A stretch of 60,029 bases of DNA from Isoptericola variabilis (GTDB lineage Bacteria; Actinomycetota; Actinomycetes; Actinomycetales; Cellulomonadaceae), in the NCBI RefSeq assembly GCF_001750215.1, contig NZ_LWGM01000001.1, positions 1 through 60,029 of the forward strand, given 5' to 3'. The notes under the pieces are model-generated. The model was not told the DNA's origin and did not search any database. It was given only the letters and a program-made list of their open reading frames with translations. Below are positions 17,685 through 25,350 of this stretch, piece after piece; position 1 is the first letter of the stretch; the number at the start of each line of letters is the position of its first letter. Position numbers and translations under genes: made by a program.

Positions 17685-19625
17685 TCAGAAACGGTCTGCC
17701 GGCTGGAAGTGCAGGCCGATCTGGCCTTCCGCGCCGGGCGCGCGCACCACCAGGGCGAGGCGCCACAGCTCCGGGCCCCACACAGCCGCGAGCCGCGGGT
17801 CGCTGAGCACGACGCGCTCGGGGCGCGCCTCGACGTCCGCCCCGTCGGTGCAGAAGGCGAGGGCGGGCCCCGCCGGCGTCGCCTGGAGCAGGAGCACGCC
17901 GTCGTCGCGCCGGCTCGGCCGTTCCCGCAGCATCAGGTGGACCCGGACGTCCCGGGGTGCGGTGGCGAGCGACCACGCGTCGTGGATCTCGAGGAACGCG
18001 CGGCGAGTGTCGACGCGCAGGGTGCGCGCGAGCCGGCCGTCCAGGCCGGGGTAGACGGCGGAGAGGTCGAGCCGCGTCGTGACGCTCTCGTCGGGGTGCT
18101 GCTCGACCTGTGTGCGTGCCGCGAACTGCGCCCCGACGCCCTGCAGGAGGCCGTCGACCTCCGGGAGGTTGTGGAACGACGAGCGCGTCCACCACTGTTC
18201 GTACCGGCGCGGGCTGAAGCTGTCCTTGGTGTAGCGGCCTGCGCCGGGGTCGATGACGACCGGCTCGCCGTCCAACGCGACCACGAAGGAGCCCACATCG
18301 AGGTGGTTGTGCGGCTCTCCGTCGTGGCCGCCGCGCGCGACCACCCGCAGCTCGTGACCGCCGGCACGCCCGGTCGCGCTGAGCACCTCGACCGCTGGGA
18401 GGTACTCCACAGCCGGACGGCACGCGGCGGTGGGCCGGGCGTCCCGCCAGGACGTGTCACCCAGGATCGCGACCGCGCGGGCGAGGTCCGTCGGTCGCTC
18501 CAGGAGGGTGCCGTCCGCCTCCCCGCCGGCAGCGCCGTCGGCGCGCAGCGACCGTGCGAACTCGGCGAGGTCGTCCTGCCCCGTGCGCCGGGCGTAGCGC
18601 CAGAGCAGTCCCGGCGGCGAGGCCATCGTGAGGCCGGTCGAGCCCGCGCGCGGCGTGCGCGCCGGCCCGTCGCCGAAGGTGGCGCTCCATGGACCGCCGA
18701 GGTGGACGACGCGGGGGTACCGGGCCAGCGCGCCCAGCACGGGGATCGCGAAGAGCGCGCCCGCCGCGTCCGGGACCAGGGCCGCGAGCTGCTCGACCGC
18801 CTCGAAGGCGCGTGCCGCGGACTGCCACCAGTACGCCGCGCCCTCGTCGCAGCCACCGTCCGCGGGTACCCCGGCGAAGTAGCCGTCGAGGCTCTCGACC
18901 GCGAGGGCGACGAGGTTCGCCAGGTCGTCGCCGTCGAGGACGACGGAGGCGGCGAGCACGACGTTCGAGACGATCCAGGGGTTCCAGTTGCTGGGCAGCG
19001 CGAACCAGTGATACCTCCGCGCGTCCTCGAGGAACGGCCGGAGCACGCGCTGGGCGATCTCGGTGCGTACGCGGGCGGCGACGTCCGGGTGTGCGTCCGC
19101 CCAGGTGGGCAGGAGCCTCAGCAATGCCGCCAGGGTGCCGGCGGTCTGTGCCTGGAAGAGGTCGAGCACGGGAACGGCCGGGTCGGGCAGCTCCCGGTGA
19201 CCGAGGTGGGTGGTCGCGTCGTGTGCCGGGACGCACCAGGTCGTCTCGTCGAGGATGCCGGCGACCCGGGCGGCGAGCGCGTCGTCGGCTCCCGGGTCGC
19301 CGTCGGCCGCGAGGGCAAGGGCGATCGACACGACCTGGCGTCGCCGCTCGCCGTAGGGCTGCTCGTAGGGGGCGCGGTCGCCGTCACGCAGGAAGGCGCG
19401 CCACGCGTCCTCGGTCAGCGCCGGCCACGGCGCCAGGCGGGCCTCTGCTCCTTCGTCGCCCAGCTCCGCCCGGAGCTGGGCGGGCACGTCGGCGGGGCGG
19501 AACCAGCCGGCGGCGGGCCCGTCGGGCGTCGCGGCACGGGGCGGCCGTACCGGCCGGCCGGCACCGGAGAGCGCTGCGGCGAGCGGGGCCGTGGCAGGTG
19601 GGGACGTCGTCGTCGAAGGAGGCAT
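17685..19625 (-). CDS. Heparinase II/III family polysaccharide lyase-like protein
   Basis: This 646-aa protein has a central alpha/alpha-toroid (about residues 90-390, including RYHWFALPSNWNPWIVSNVV and ADGGCDEGAAYWW). The C-terminal heparinase II/III beta-sandwich begins at ARGGHDGEPHNHLDVGSFVVALDGEPVVIDPGAGRYTKDSF. The first ~20 residues are Thr/Pro/Ala-rich with no clear signal peptide, so it is probably cytoplasmic and acts on imported oligosaccharides. Lyases of this group cleave uronic-acid glycosides by beta-elimination. It is first in the seven-gene operon and divergent from the regulator at 19781. Substrate unknown. Confidence 0.85.
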   Translation of the reverse strand: MPPSTTTSPPATAPLAAALSGAGRPVRPPRAATPDGPAAGWFRPADVPAQLRAELGDEGAEARLAPWPALTEDAWRAFLRDGDRAPYEQPYGERRRQVVSIALALAADGDPGADDALAARVAGILDETTWCVPAHDATTHLGHRELPDPAVPVLDLFQAQTAGTLAALLRLLPTWADAHPDVAARVRTEIAQRVLRPFLEDARRYHWFALPSNWNPWIVSNVVLAASVVLDGDDLANLVALAVESLDGYFAGVPADGGCDEGAAYWWQSAARAFEAVEQLAALVPDAAGALFAIPVLGALARYPRVVHLGGPWSATFGDGPARTPRAGSTGLTMASPPGLLWRYARRTGQDDLAEFARSLRADGAAGGEADGTLLERPTDLARAVAILGDTSWRDARPTAACRPAVEYLPAVEVLSATGRAGGHELRVVARGGHDGEPHNHLDVGSFVVALDGEPVVIDPGAGRYTKDSFSPRRYEQWWTRSSFHNLPEVDGLLQGVGAQFAARTQVEQHPDESVTTRLDLSAVYPGLDGRLARTLRVDTRRAFLEIHDAWSLATAPRDVRVHLMLRERPSRRDDGVLLLQATPAGPALAFCTDGADVEARPERVVLSDPRLAAVWGPELWRLALVVRAPGAEGQIGLHFQPADRF

Positions 19626-19780
19626 GCGGTGACGCTAGCGGCGGCGGTCGACGCTGCGGCACGGGTCCACGCCCACCGATCAGAACCGATACGGCGCTGC
19701 GCGACTCGGACGAGCGGTCGCCGCATCCGGCGCATGTGGTCAAATGATCACCGATCGATATCCACTCGAAGGGGAGTGCC

Positions 19781-20923
19781 GTGATCGCTGCGGAGCGCAA
19801 GGACGCCGTGCTGCGTGAGCTTCGGCTCCGAGGGAGCCTCGCCGTCACCGAGTTCGCCCAACGCATCGGTGCCGCCGCCGTGACGCTGCGCCGGGACCTG
19901 CGCGAGCTGGAGGCCGAGGGACGGCTCGTGCGTGTGCACGGCGGGGCGAAGGCGCTGCACCAGGCGGCGGTCCCCGCCGATGCGGCCCACCCCGCCGTCA
20001 CCCGGCTCGCGGCGAGCTTCGGCATCGGCCCGCGGCCCACGCCGGACGCCGCTCCCGTGGCGACCATCGGGATGATCGCCCCGACCGCCACCTACTACTA
20101 CGCGGAGATCATCGAGGGCGCGAAGAACGCCGCGCACCTCGCCGGCGTCCGCCTCGTCCTGGCGATCTCCGAGTACGACGAGGACGAGGAGCGGCGGACC
20201 TTCGAGCGCATGGTGGCGCTCGGTCTCGACGGCATCCTGATCACGCCGAGCAGGTCGCAGGTCGAGGAGAGGCCGCTGCGGGCGCTGCTGGACCGCTCGC
20301 CGGTTCCCGTGACCGTCGTCGAGCGCATCTGGGACCTGCCGACCCGCGGGCAGGTGGTCGACTCCGTGCGCTCCGACCATCGGCACGGGGCCCGCGTCGC
20401 CGCGGACCACCTGCTCGAGCTCGGGCACGAGCGCCTGGCGGTGTGGACGTACGAGAACCCGCACGTCGCCGAGGTCCGGGCGGGCTTCGAGGAGGCGGTC
20501 GAGAGCGCCGGGGGCCGCGTGGTCGTCCCGGAGTTCACGTTCGGCCATCCCGACTGGTCGGCGACGGACAACGGCGCGAACGTCCGCCGCTACCTGGACG
20601 AGCTGCTGGCGGCGGGCGCCACGGCTGTGCTGGTCCACCCCGACCAGCTGGCCCTCCAGCTCGCCCAGGCGGCCCTCTCGCGCGGCCTGGAGATCCCCGG
20701 CGACCTCAGCATCGTCGCGTACGACGACGAGGTGGCCGGCCTCGGCGAGCTGCCGCTGACGGCGATGGCGCCCCCCAAGCGGGCGATCGGGTTCGCCGCG
20801 ATCGACACGTGCCTGCGGGCGGTGGCCCACCGGTCGCCCTCGATGTCGCCGTTCCCCGCCCAACGGGTGCGGCTGCTGCCCGAGCTCGTCGTACGGGAGT
20901 CCACGGCGGCGCACGCCCCGTAA
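19781..20923 (+). CDS. Hybrid regulator: DeoR-type HTH fused to a LacI-type sugar-binding domain
   Basis: This 380-aa protein begins MIAAERKDAVLRELRLRGSLAVTEFAQRIGAAAVTLRRDLRELEAEGRLVRVHGGA, a DeoR winged helix ending in the RVHGG signature. From about residue 85 it has a periplasmic-binding-protein fold as in LacI (IGMIAPTATYYYAEIIEGAKNAA, then ADHLLELGHERLAVWTY and IPGDLSIVAYDDEVAGLGELPLTAM) in place of the usual DeoR sugar-phosphate sensor. It probably senses a free sugar and represses the divergent operon. The GTG start has GGGGAG 6 bp upstream. Confidence 0.88.
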   Translation: MIAAERKDAVLRELRLRGSLAVTEFAQRIGAAAVTLRRDLRELEAEGRLVRVHGGAKALHQAAVPADAAHPAVTRLAASFGIGPRPTPDAAPVATIGMIAPTATYYYAEIIEGAKNAAHLAGVRLVLAISEYDEDEERRTFERMVALGLDGILITPSRSQVEERPLRALLDRSPVPVTVVERIWDLPTRGQVVDSVRSDHRHGARVAADHLLELGHERLAVWTYENPHVAEVRAGFEEAVESAGGRVVVPEFTFGHPDWSATDNGANVRRYLDELLAAGATAVLVHPDQLALQLAQAALSRGLEIPGDLSIVAYDDEVAGLGELPLTAMAPPKRAIGFAAIDTCLRAVAHRSPSMSPFPAQRVRLLPELVVRESTAAHAP

Positions 20924-21019
20924 GGACCGGTCGCTCGACGGGCAGGTGCTGCCCGACCGGATCCGACCGGTCAGCGCCGCTCGCTTGAGGCAGCCGTCGC
21001 CCTCGGCTCTGATGCCGTC

Positions 21020-23032
21020 ATGACCGACGACCTGCGTACCCGGCTGCGCGCGCTCGACGACCACGGGCTGTCCCCGCGCACCGGCTGGACCCGCGCGCAC
21101 TGGGAGCTGCTGGCCGACCACCTTCTGCTGGCGGTGCGGCCGTTCGCGACGGCTCGCCACGGGGGGATCGCGCTGCCCGGGGCGCCGGGCGGGTATGGCC
21201 CCCGGATCGACGCGCAAGAGGGGTTCGCGCGGACCTTCCTGGCGGCGGCGTTCCGTGTGGCGGGCCAGGACGGACGCGACCCGCTCGACCTCATGGGCTG
21301 GTACGCGCAAGGGCTGGACGCCGCCACCGACCCCGGCTCACCGGAGGCGTGGCTGCGTCTCGAGGACGACCTGCAGACCAAGGTCGAGGCGGCGTCGGTG
21401 GCGCTCGGCCTCCACCTGACGCGCCCGTGGCTGTGGGACCGGCTCGACCCGGGCGTGCAGGAGCGGGTCGTGGACTACCTGCACGACGGCGTCCGCAGCT
21501 TCTACCCACCGATCAACTGGCTGTGGTTCCGCGTCGTGACCCAGGAGTTCCTCCGCACGGTCGGTGCGCTCGACGACCTCGCCCAGCTGCGCGAGGACGT
21601 CGCGACGCTCGACGGTTTCTACCGCGCCGACGGCTGGTACGCGGACGGGCCGGAACGGTCGTTCGACCACTACGCCGGCTGGGCGATGCACCTGTACCCC
21701 CAGGTGTGGACCGAGATGGCGGCCGGGCGGCCGGAGGCGGACGCGTTCGCCGACGTCTCGCGCGAGCGGCTCTCGCGCTTCCTCGACGACGCCGTGCGGC
21801 TCGTCGGCGCGGGCGGCGCGCCGCTGGTCCAGGGGCGCTCGCTCGCGTACCGGTTCGCGACGGCGGCCCCCTTCTGGCTCGCCGCCCGCGCGGACGTCGG
21901 CAGCCCGGGGCTGCTGCGCCGCGCGGCCTCGGGGACGGTCCGATACTTCGTCGACCGCGGTGCCGTCAGCGCCGACGGGCTCCTCTCGCTCGGGTGGTTC
22001 GGTCCGTGGCGCCCGATGGCACAGTCGTACTCGGGCCCGGGGTCCCCGTACTGGGCATCCAAAGGGCTGCTGGGTCTCGCGCTGCCGGCCGACCACCCGG
22101 TCTGGACCGCCGTCGAGGAACCGCTGCCGATCGAGGAGACGGACCAGGGGTTCGTCGTCGCAGCCCCGGGGTGGCAGGTCAGCGCCACGCGCGCGGACGG
22201 GATCGTGCGCGTCGTCAACCACGGCACCGACCACTCGCACCCCGGGTCCGGGCTGTCCGACTCGCCGCTCTACGCGCGGCTCGGCTACTCCACCGCCACG
22301 TGGCCGGTCGTCGCGGGCGAGTCGCTGCACCGGCCCCTCGACCAGTCGGTCGTCCTCCTCGACGCCACCGGCGACCCGAGCCACCGGACCGGGATTCAGG
22401 AGAGTTCGGTGCGCCTGCTGGACGACGACGGACCAGACACCGACGAGGGGGCCGAAGCCCGCACGACGCTGGGCCGGTCACGGTGGCAGGCGCACTGGGT
22501 GGACCCCGATCTCGAGCGCCCGGACCACGGCTTCGGACGACCCGACGCCGTGGGCACGCCCCGTGGCGGCCCGCAGGTCGAGGTGGTGACGCTGCTCCGC
22601 GGGGAGTGGGAGGTGCGGCTCGTGCGCGTGCTCGGACCCGTGCCGGACCACGTCGCCGCCCTGCGCGTGGGCGGCTGGCCGGTCACCGGCGAGCTCGTGG
22701 ACGTGGAGACGCCCGGTGGCGAGGGGCGCCAGGGTATGTGCCACACCGCGGTGGTCGACGTCCGGCACGGCCCGCGGCTCGTCTCGTCGCTGCACTCGCT
22801 GGACGGTTGGCGCGGCGGCGGGGCCGTCCGGCTCGACGACGTCACGCCCCTGGACGGCAGCACCGTGGTCCCGTGGCTGGGCACGGTGGGCGCTCCCGAG
22901 CCGGGGCGGTGGTACGTCGCGGCCGCCCGGCTGGGCACGGCACCTGTCGGCCGGCCGCCGCGGGTTGCGGTGTCGCCGACCGGGGTTCGGGTCCGGTGGC
23001 CCGACGGCCACACGGACGAAGCCGACCTCTAG
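21020..23032 (+). CDS. DUF2264 domain protein (alpha/alpha-toroid, glycan-locus associated)
   Basis: This 670-aa protein matches DUF2264 over its N-terminal ~370 residues: GWTRAHWELLADHLLLAVRPFA, EGFARTFLAAAFRVAG, RPWLWDRLD, INWLWFRVVTQEFLRTVG, DGWYADGPERSFDHYAGWAMHLYPQVW and a final SYSGPGSPYWASKGLLGLALP. A beta-rich C-terminal part follows. The family is found in polysaccharide loci beside lyases and resembles toroid lyases and unsaturated-sugar hydrolases in layout; no activity is firmly assigned to my knowledge. No signal peptide and no clear ribosome site. Its stop overlaps the convergent GH36 stop by 4 bp. Confidence 0.88.
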   Translation: MTDDLRTRLRALDDHGLSPRTGWTRAHWELLADHLLLAVRPFATARHGGIALPGAPGGYGPRIDAQEGFARTFLAAAFRVAGQDGRDPLDLMGWYAQGLDAATDPGSPEAWLRLEDDLQTKVEAASVALGLHLTRPWLWDRLDPGVQERVVDYLHDGVRSFYPPINWLWFRVVTQEFLRTVGALDDLAQLREDVATLDGFYRADGWYADGPERSFDHYAGWAMHLYPQVWTEMAAGRPEADAFADVSRERLSRFLDDAVRLVGAGGAPLVQGRSLAYRFATAAPFWLAARADVGSPGLLRRAASGTVRYFVDRGAVSADGLLSLGWFGPWRPMAQSYSGPGSPYWASKGLLGLALPADHPVWTAVEEPLPIEETDQGFVVAAPGWQVSATRADGIVRVVNHGTDHSHPGSGLSDSPLYARLGYSTATWPVVAGESLHRPLDQSVVLLDATGDPSHRTGIQESSVRLLDDDGPDTDEGAEARTTLGRSRWQAHWVDPDLERPDHGFGRPDAVGTPRGGPQVEVVTLLRGEWEVRLVRVLGPVPDHVAALRVGGWPVTGELVDVETPGGEGRQGMCHTAVVDVRHGPRLVSSLHSLDGWRGGGAVRLDDVTPLDGSTVVPWLGTVGAPEPGRWYVAAARLGTAPVGRPPRVAVSPTGVRVRWPDGHTDEADL

Positions 23033-25350
23033 ACCGGCAGCACCGCCTGCACGTGCAGCACGAGCGTCGTCTCGGGTGGCGAGTCGGGCGCCTGGAGGCC
23101 GGCGGTGGCCAGCACCCTGCCGGTGAGGACCGTGCCGCGCGGGACGTCGTCCGGCGCGGGGCGCGTCGAGCGCGGCGTGACGCCGTCCGGCGCGACGACG
23201 CCGACGGCGGACGGCATGCCGAACCACGGAGGTACCCGCTCGCCGAACGCGTCGCGGCTGAGGGGCGACGGGACGACTCGGTAGCGACGCTCGGGGTCCA
23301 GGCCTCGCAGCGTGAACCGGCCGCTCGGCGCGGTCGCGGCACGCGTGAGCGAGGCGACCTGGAACACCGCCCGCGACCGGTCCGGTGCGACCACGCCCCA
23401 GACCTGCTGAGCGGTCGGGTCCGCGACGTCCATCCGCACGAGCGTTCCGGTGTGGATCAGCTCGCGCTCGGCACGGTAAAGCTCGGTCCACGCCCGCAGC
23501 TCGGCGAGCTGGGCTGCCGTCGCCTGAGTGAGGTCCCACTCGATCCCGAAGTGGCCGAACAGCGCGGTCCCGGCGCGGAACGCCACCGAGTGCGCCCGAC
23601 CGGTCTGGTGGTTGACCTCCGCCGCGACGTGGGCGCCGACGTACTCCAGCGGCAGGAGCTGCGCCGTCCAGGGCTGCACCTGCTGGCGCTCGAGCGCGTC
23701 GGTGCAGTCGGAGGCCCACACGCGCTGGGTGTGCTCGACCACGGCGAGGTCGACCCGCGCGCCGCCCGAGGAGCACGACTCGATCTCGAGAGACGGGAAG
23801 CGGCGGCGGAGCTCGGCCATGATGCCGTAGGCGGCCAGCGTCTGGGCATGGACGGCCGCTTCACCGCCGGGCGGTGATCCAGCGTCGACGAGGTCGCGGT
23901 TGTGGTCCCACTTGACGTAGTCGACGCCGTACTCGGAGATCACCGCCGTCATCCGGTCGAGGACGTACGCCGCGGCCTCGGTCCGCGAGAGGTCGAGCAC
24001 GTGCTGGTTGCGCGACGAGACCCCGACCCGCCCGCCCGTCGCCATCACCCAGTCGGGGTGCTCGTGCGCGAGGTCGGAGTCGAGGTTCACCATCTCCGGC
24101 TCGAACCACAACCCGAACTCCATCCCGCGGGCGTGGACGTGGTCGGCGAGCGGCCCCAGGCCGCCGGGCCACACGTTCTCGTCGACGTACCAGTCCCCGA
24201 GGCCGGCCGTGTCGTCGCGCCGGTGGCGGAACCACCCGTCGTCGAGCACGTACCGCTCCACGCCGATGTCCGCCGCCGCGTCGGCGAGGGCTCGCAGCCT
24301 CGCCAGGTCGTGGTCGAAGTAGACCGCCTCCCAGACGTTCAGCGTCACCGGCCGACGCGTGCGCGGGTGCGCCGCGCGCCGCCGCAACATGCGGTGCAGC
24401 CGCGCGGCCTGCGCGTCCAGACCGTCGCCGTAGACGCCGTACACCCACGGAGTGGTGTACGACGCGCCCCGGTCCAGCCGCACCTCGCCCGGCAGCAGCA
24501 GCTCGCTACCGCCGAGCACCTGGTCACCGGTCGACAACCGCTCCGCCCAGTGCCGGTGGTTGCCCGACCACGCAACGTGGACGCCCCAGACCGCGCCGCG
24601 CGCGAACCCGAACCCCGGACGTCCGACGGTCAGCAGCGTCGCCGCGTCGGGGCCGGTGCGGCCGCGCCGGCCCTCGCGGAGATGCTGGCCCACGGTCAGC
24701 GCACGGCGCTGCGGGACCCGCTCCTTGGTCCACCGCCCGGCGAGGTCGAGGATCTCCCGAGCCTCGGCCGGGACGGGGAGCACGACGGCCAGCTCCTCGA
24801 GGGAGTACACCGGCCCGTGGTTCGTCACCGTCGCCCGCGCGCGCAGCACGCCCTCGGGCGTCAGCTCCAGGTCGATCGTGAGCCCGAGCGCCGCGTCGTC
24901 GTCGACCGCCTCGACGCTCACCGTGCCGCCCTCCTCGCCGGTCGCGAGCCCGCCGGGCAGCCCCGTCCCGTCCAGTGCGGCGGCAGTCGTCCTGAAGCGG
25001 GGGGACCAGTCGCGACCGTCGCGGTGGCCGACGAGGCCAGGGCGCCCGAGCCACCCGGTCCAGGCCTCGGGGACGACGGCGACCCGCACCGGGTCGTCCA
25101 CGAGGTTGCCGACAAGCGGAGGCGTGGCGGCCTCCACCAGCGCCGTCGCGGTGGCCGCGTCGATGCGCCCGAGGTCGTCGCCCCAATGCACGACCGAGGG
25201 CAGCTCCCCGGCGCGCAGGTCGAGCAGGACACTCACGCCGCCGGCCCGCAGGTGCACCACCGCGTCGGGTCGCTCGGGCGGGCACACCGTCCGGGACGGG
25301 CCCGTCGGGCGTTCCAGGGTCGGCGGCTCGAGCCGAGCGGTGCGCGTCAC
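23029..25350 (-). CDS. GH36 alpha-galactosidase
   Basis: This 773-aa enzyme has the GH36 layout: N-terminal beta-supersandwich, (beta/alpha)8 barrel and C-terminal beta domain. The nucleophile Asp482 is in DYVKWDHNRDL and the acid/base Asp548 in RVWASDCTDALERQQ. RPVTLNVWEAVYFDHD and LDDGWFRHRRDDTAGLGDW are typical barrel strands. It hydrolyses terminal alpha-galactose (or a related sugar) and lacks a signal peptide, so it should act on imported oligosaccharides. Its GTG start (25348-25350) overlaps the stop of the upstream FAD oxidoreductase, so the two are co-translated. Confidence 0.93.
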   Translation of the reverse strand: MTRTARLEPPTLERPTGPSRTVCPPERPDAVVHLRAGGVSVLLDLRAGELPSVVHWGDDLGRIDAATATALVEAATPPLVGNLVDDPVRVAVVPEAWTGWLGRPGLVGHRDGRDWSPRFRTTAAALDGTGLPGGLATGEEGGTVSVEAVDDDAALGLTIDLELTPEGVLRARATVTNHGPVYSLEELAVVLPVPAEAREILDLAGRWTKERVPQRRALTVGQHLREGRRGRTGPDAATLLTVGRPGFGFARGAVWGVHVAWSGNHRHWAERLSTGDQVLGGSELLLPGEVRLDRGASYTTPWVYGVYGDGLDAQAARLHRMLRRRAAHPRTRRPVTLNVWEAVYFDHDLARLRALADAAADIGVERYVLDDGWFRHRRDDTAGLGDWYVDENVWPGGLGPLADHVHARGMEFGLWFEPEMVNLDSDLAHEHPDWVMATGGRVGVSSRNQHVLDLSRTEAAAYVLDRMTAVISEYGVDYVKWDHNRDLVDAGSPPGGEAAVHAQTLAAYGIMAELRRRFPSLEIESCSSGGARVDLAVVEHTQRVWASDCTDALERQQVQPWTAQLLPLEYVGAHVAAEVNHQTGRAHSVAFRAGTALFGHFGIEWDLTQATAAQLAELRAWTELYRAERELIHTGTLVRMDVADPTAQQVWGVVAPDRSRAVFQVASLTRAATAPSGRFTLRGLDPERRYRVVPSPLSRDAFGERVPPWFGMPSAVGVVAPDGVTPRSTRPAPDDVPRGTVLTGRVLATAGLQAPDSPPETTLVLHVQAVLPV

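Noticed and set aside
17682-17696. CGGTCAGAAACGGTC, similar to CCGATCAGAACCGAT upstream of the heparinase-like gene, as a shared operator
   Set aside because: The first site lies across the stop codon of the lyase gene and encodes its last residues; similarity of two 15-mers is too weak to call.
16212-19784. 1190-codon open frame on the plus strand
   Set aside because: It is antisense to the dehydrogenase and heparinase-like genes and has low-complexity Arg/Gly/Ala composition with no family pattern.
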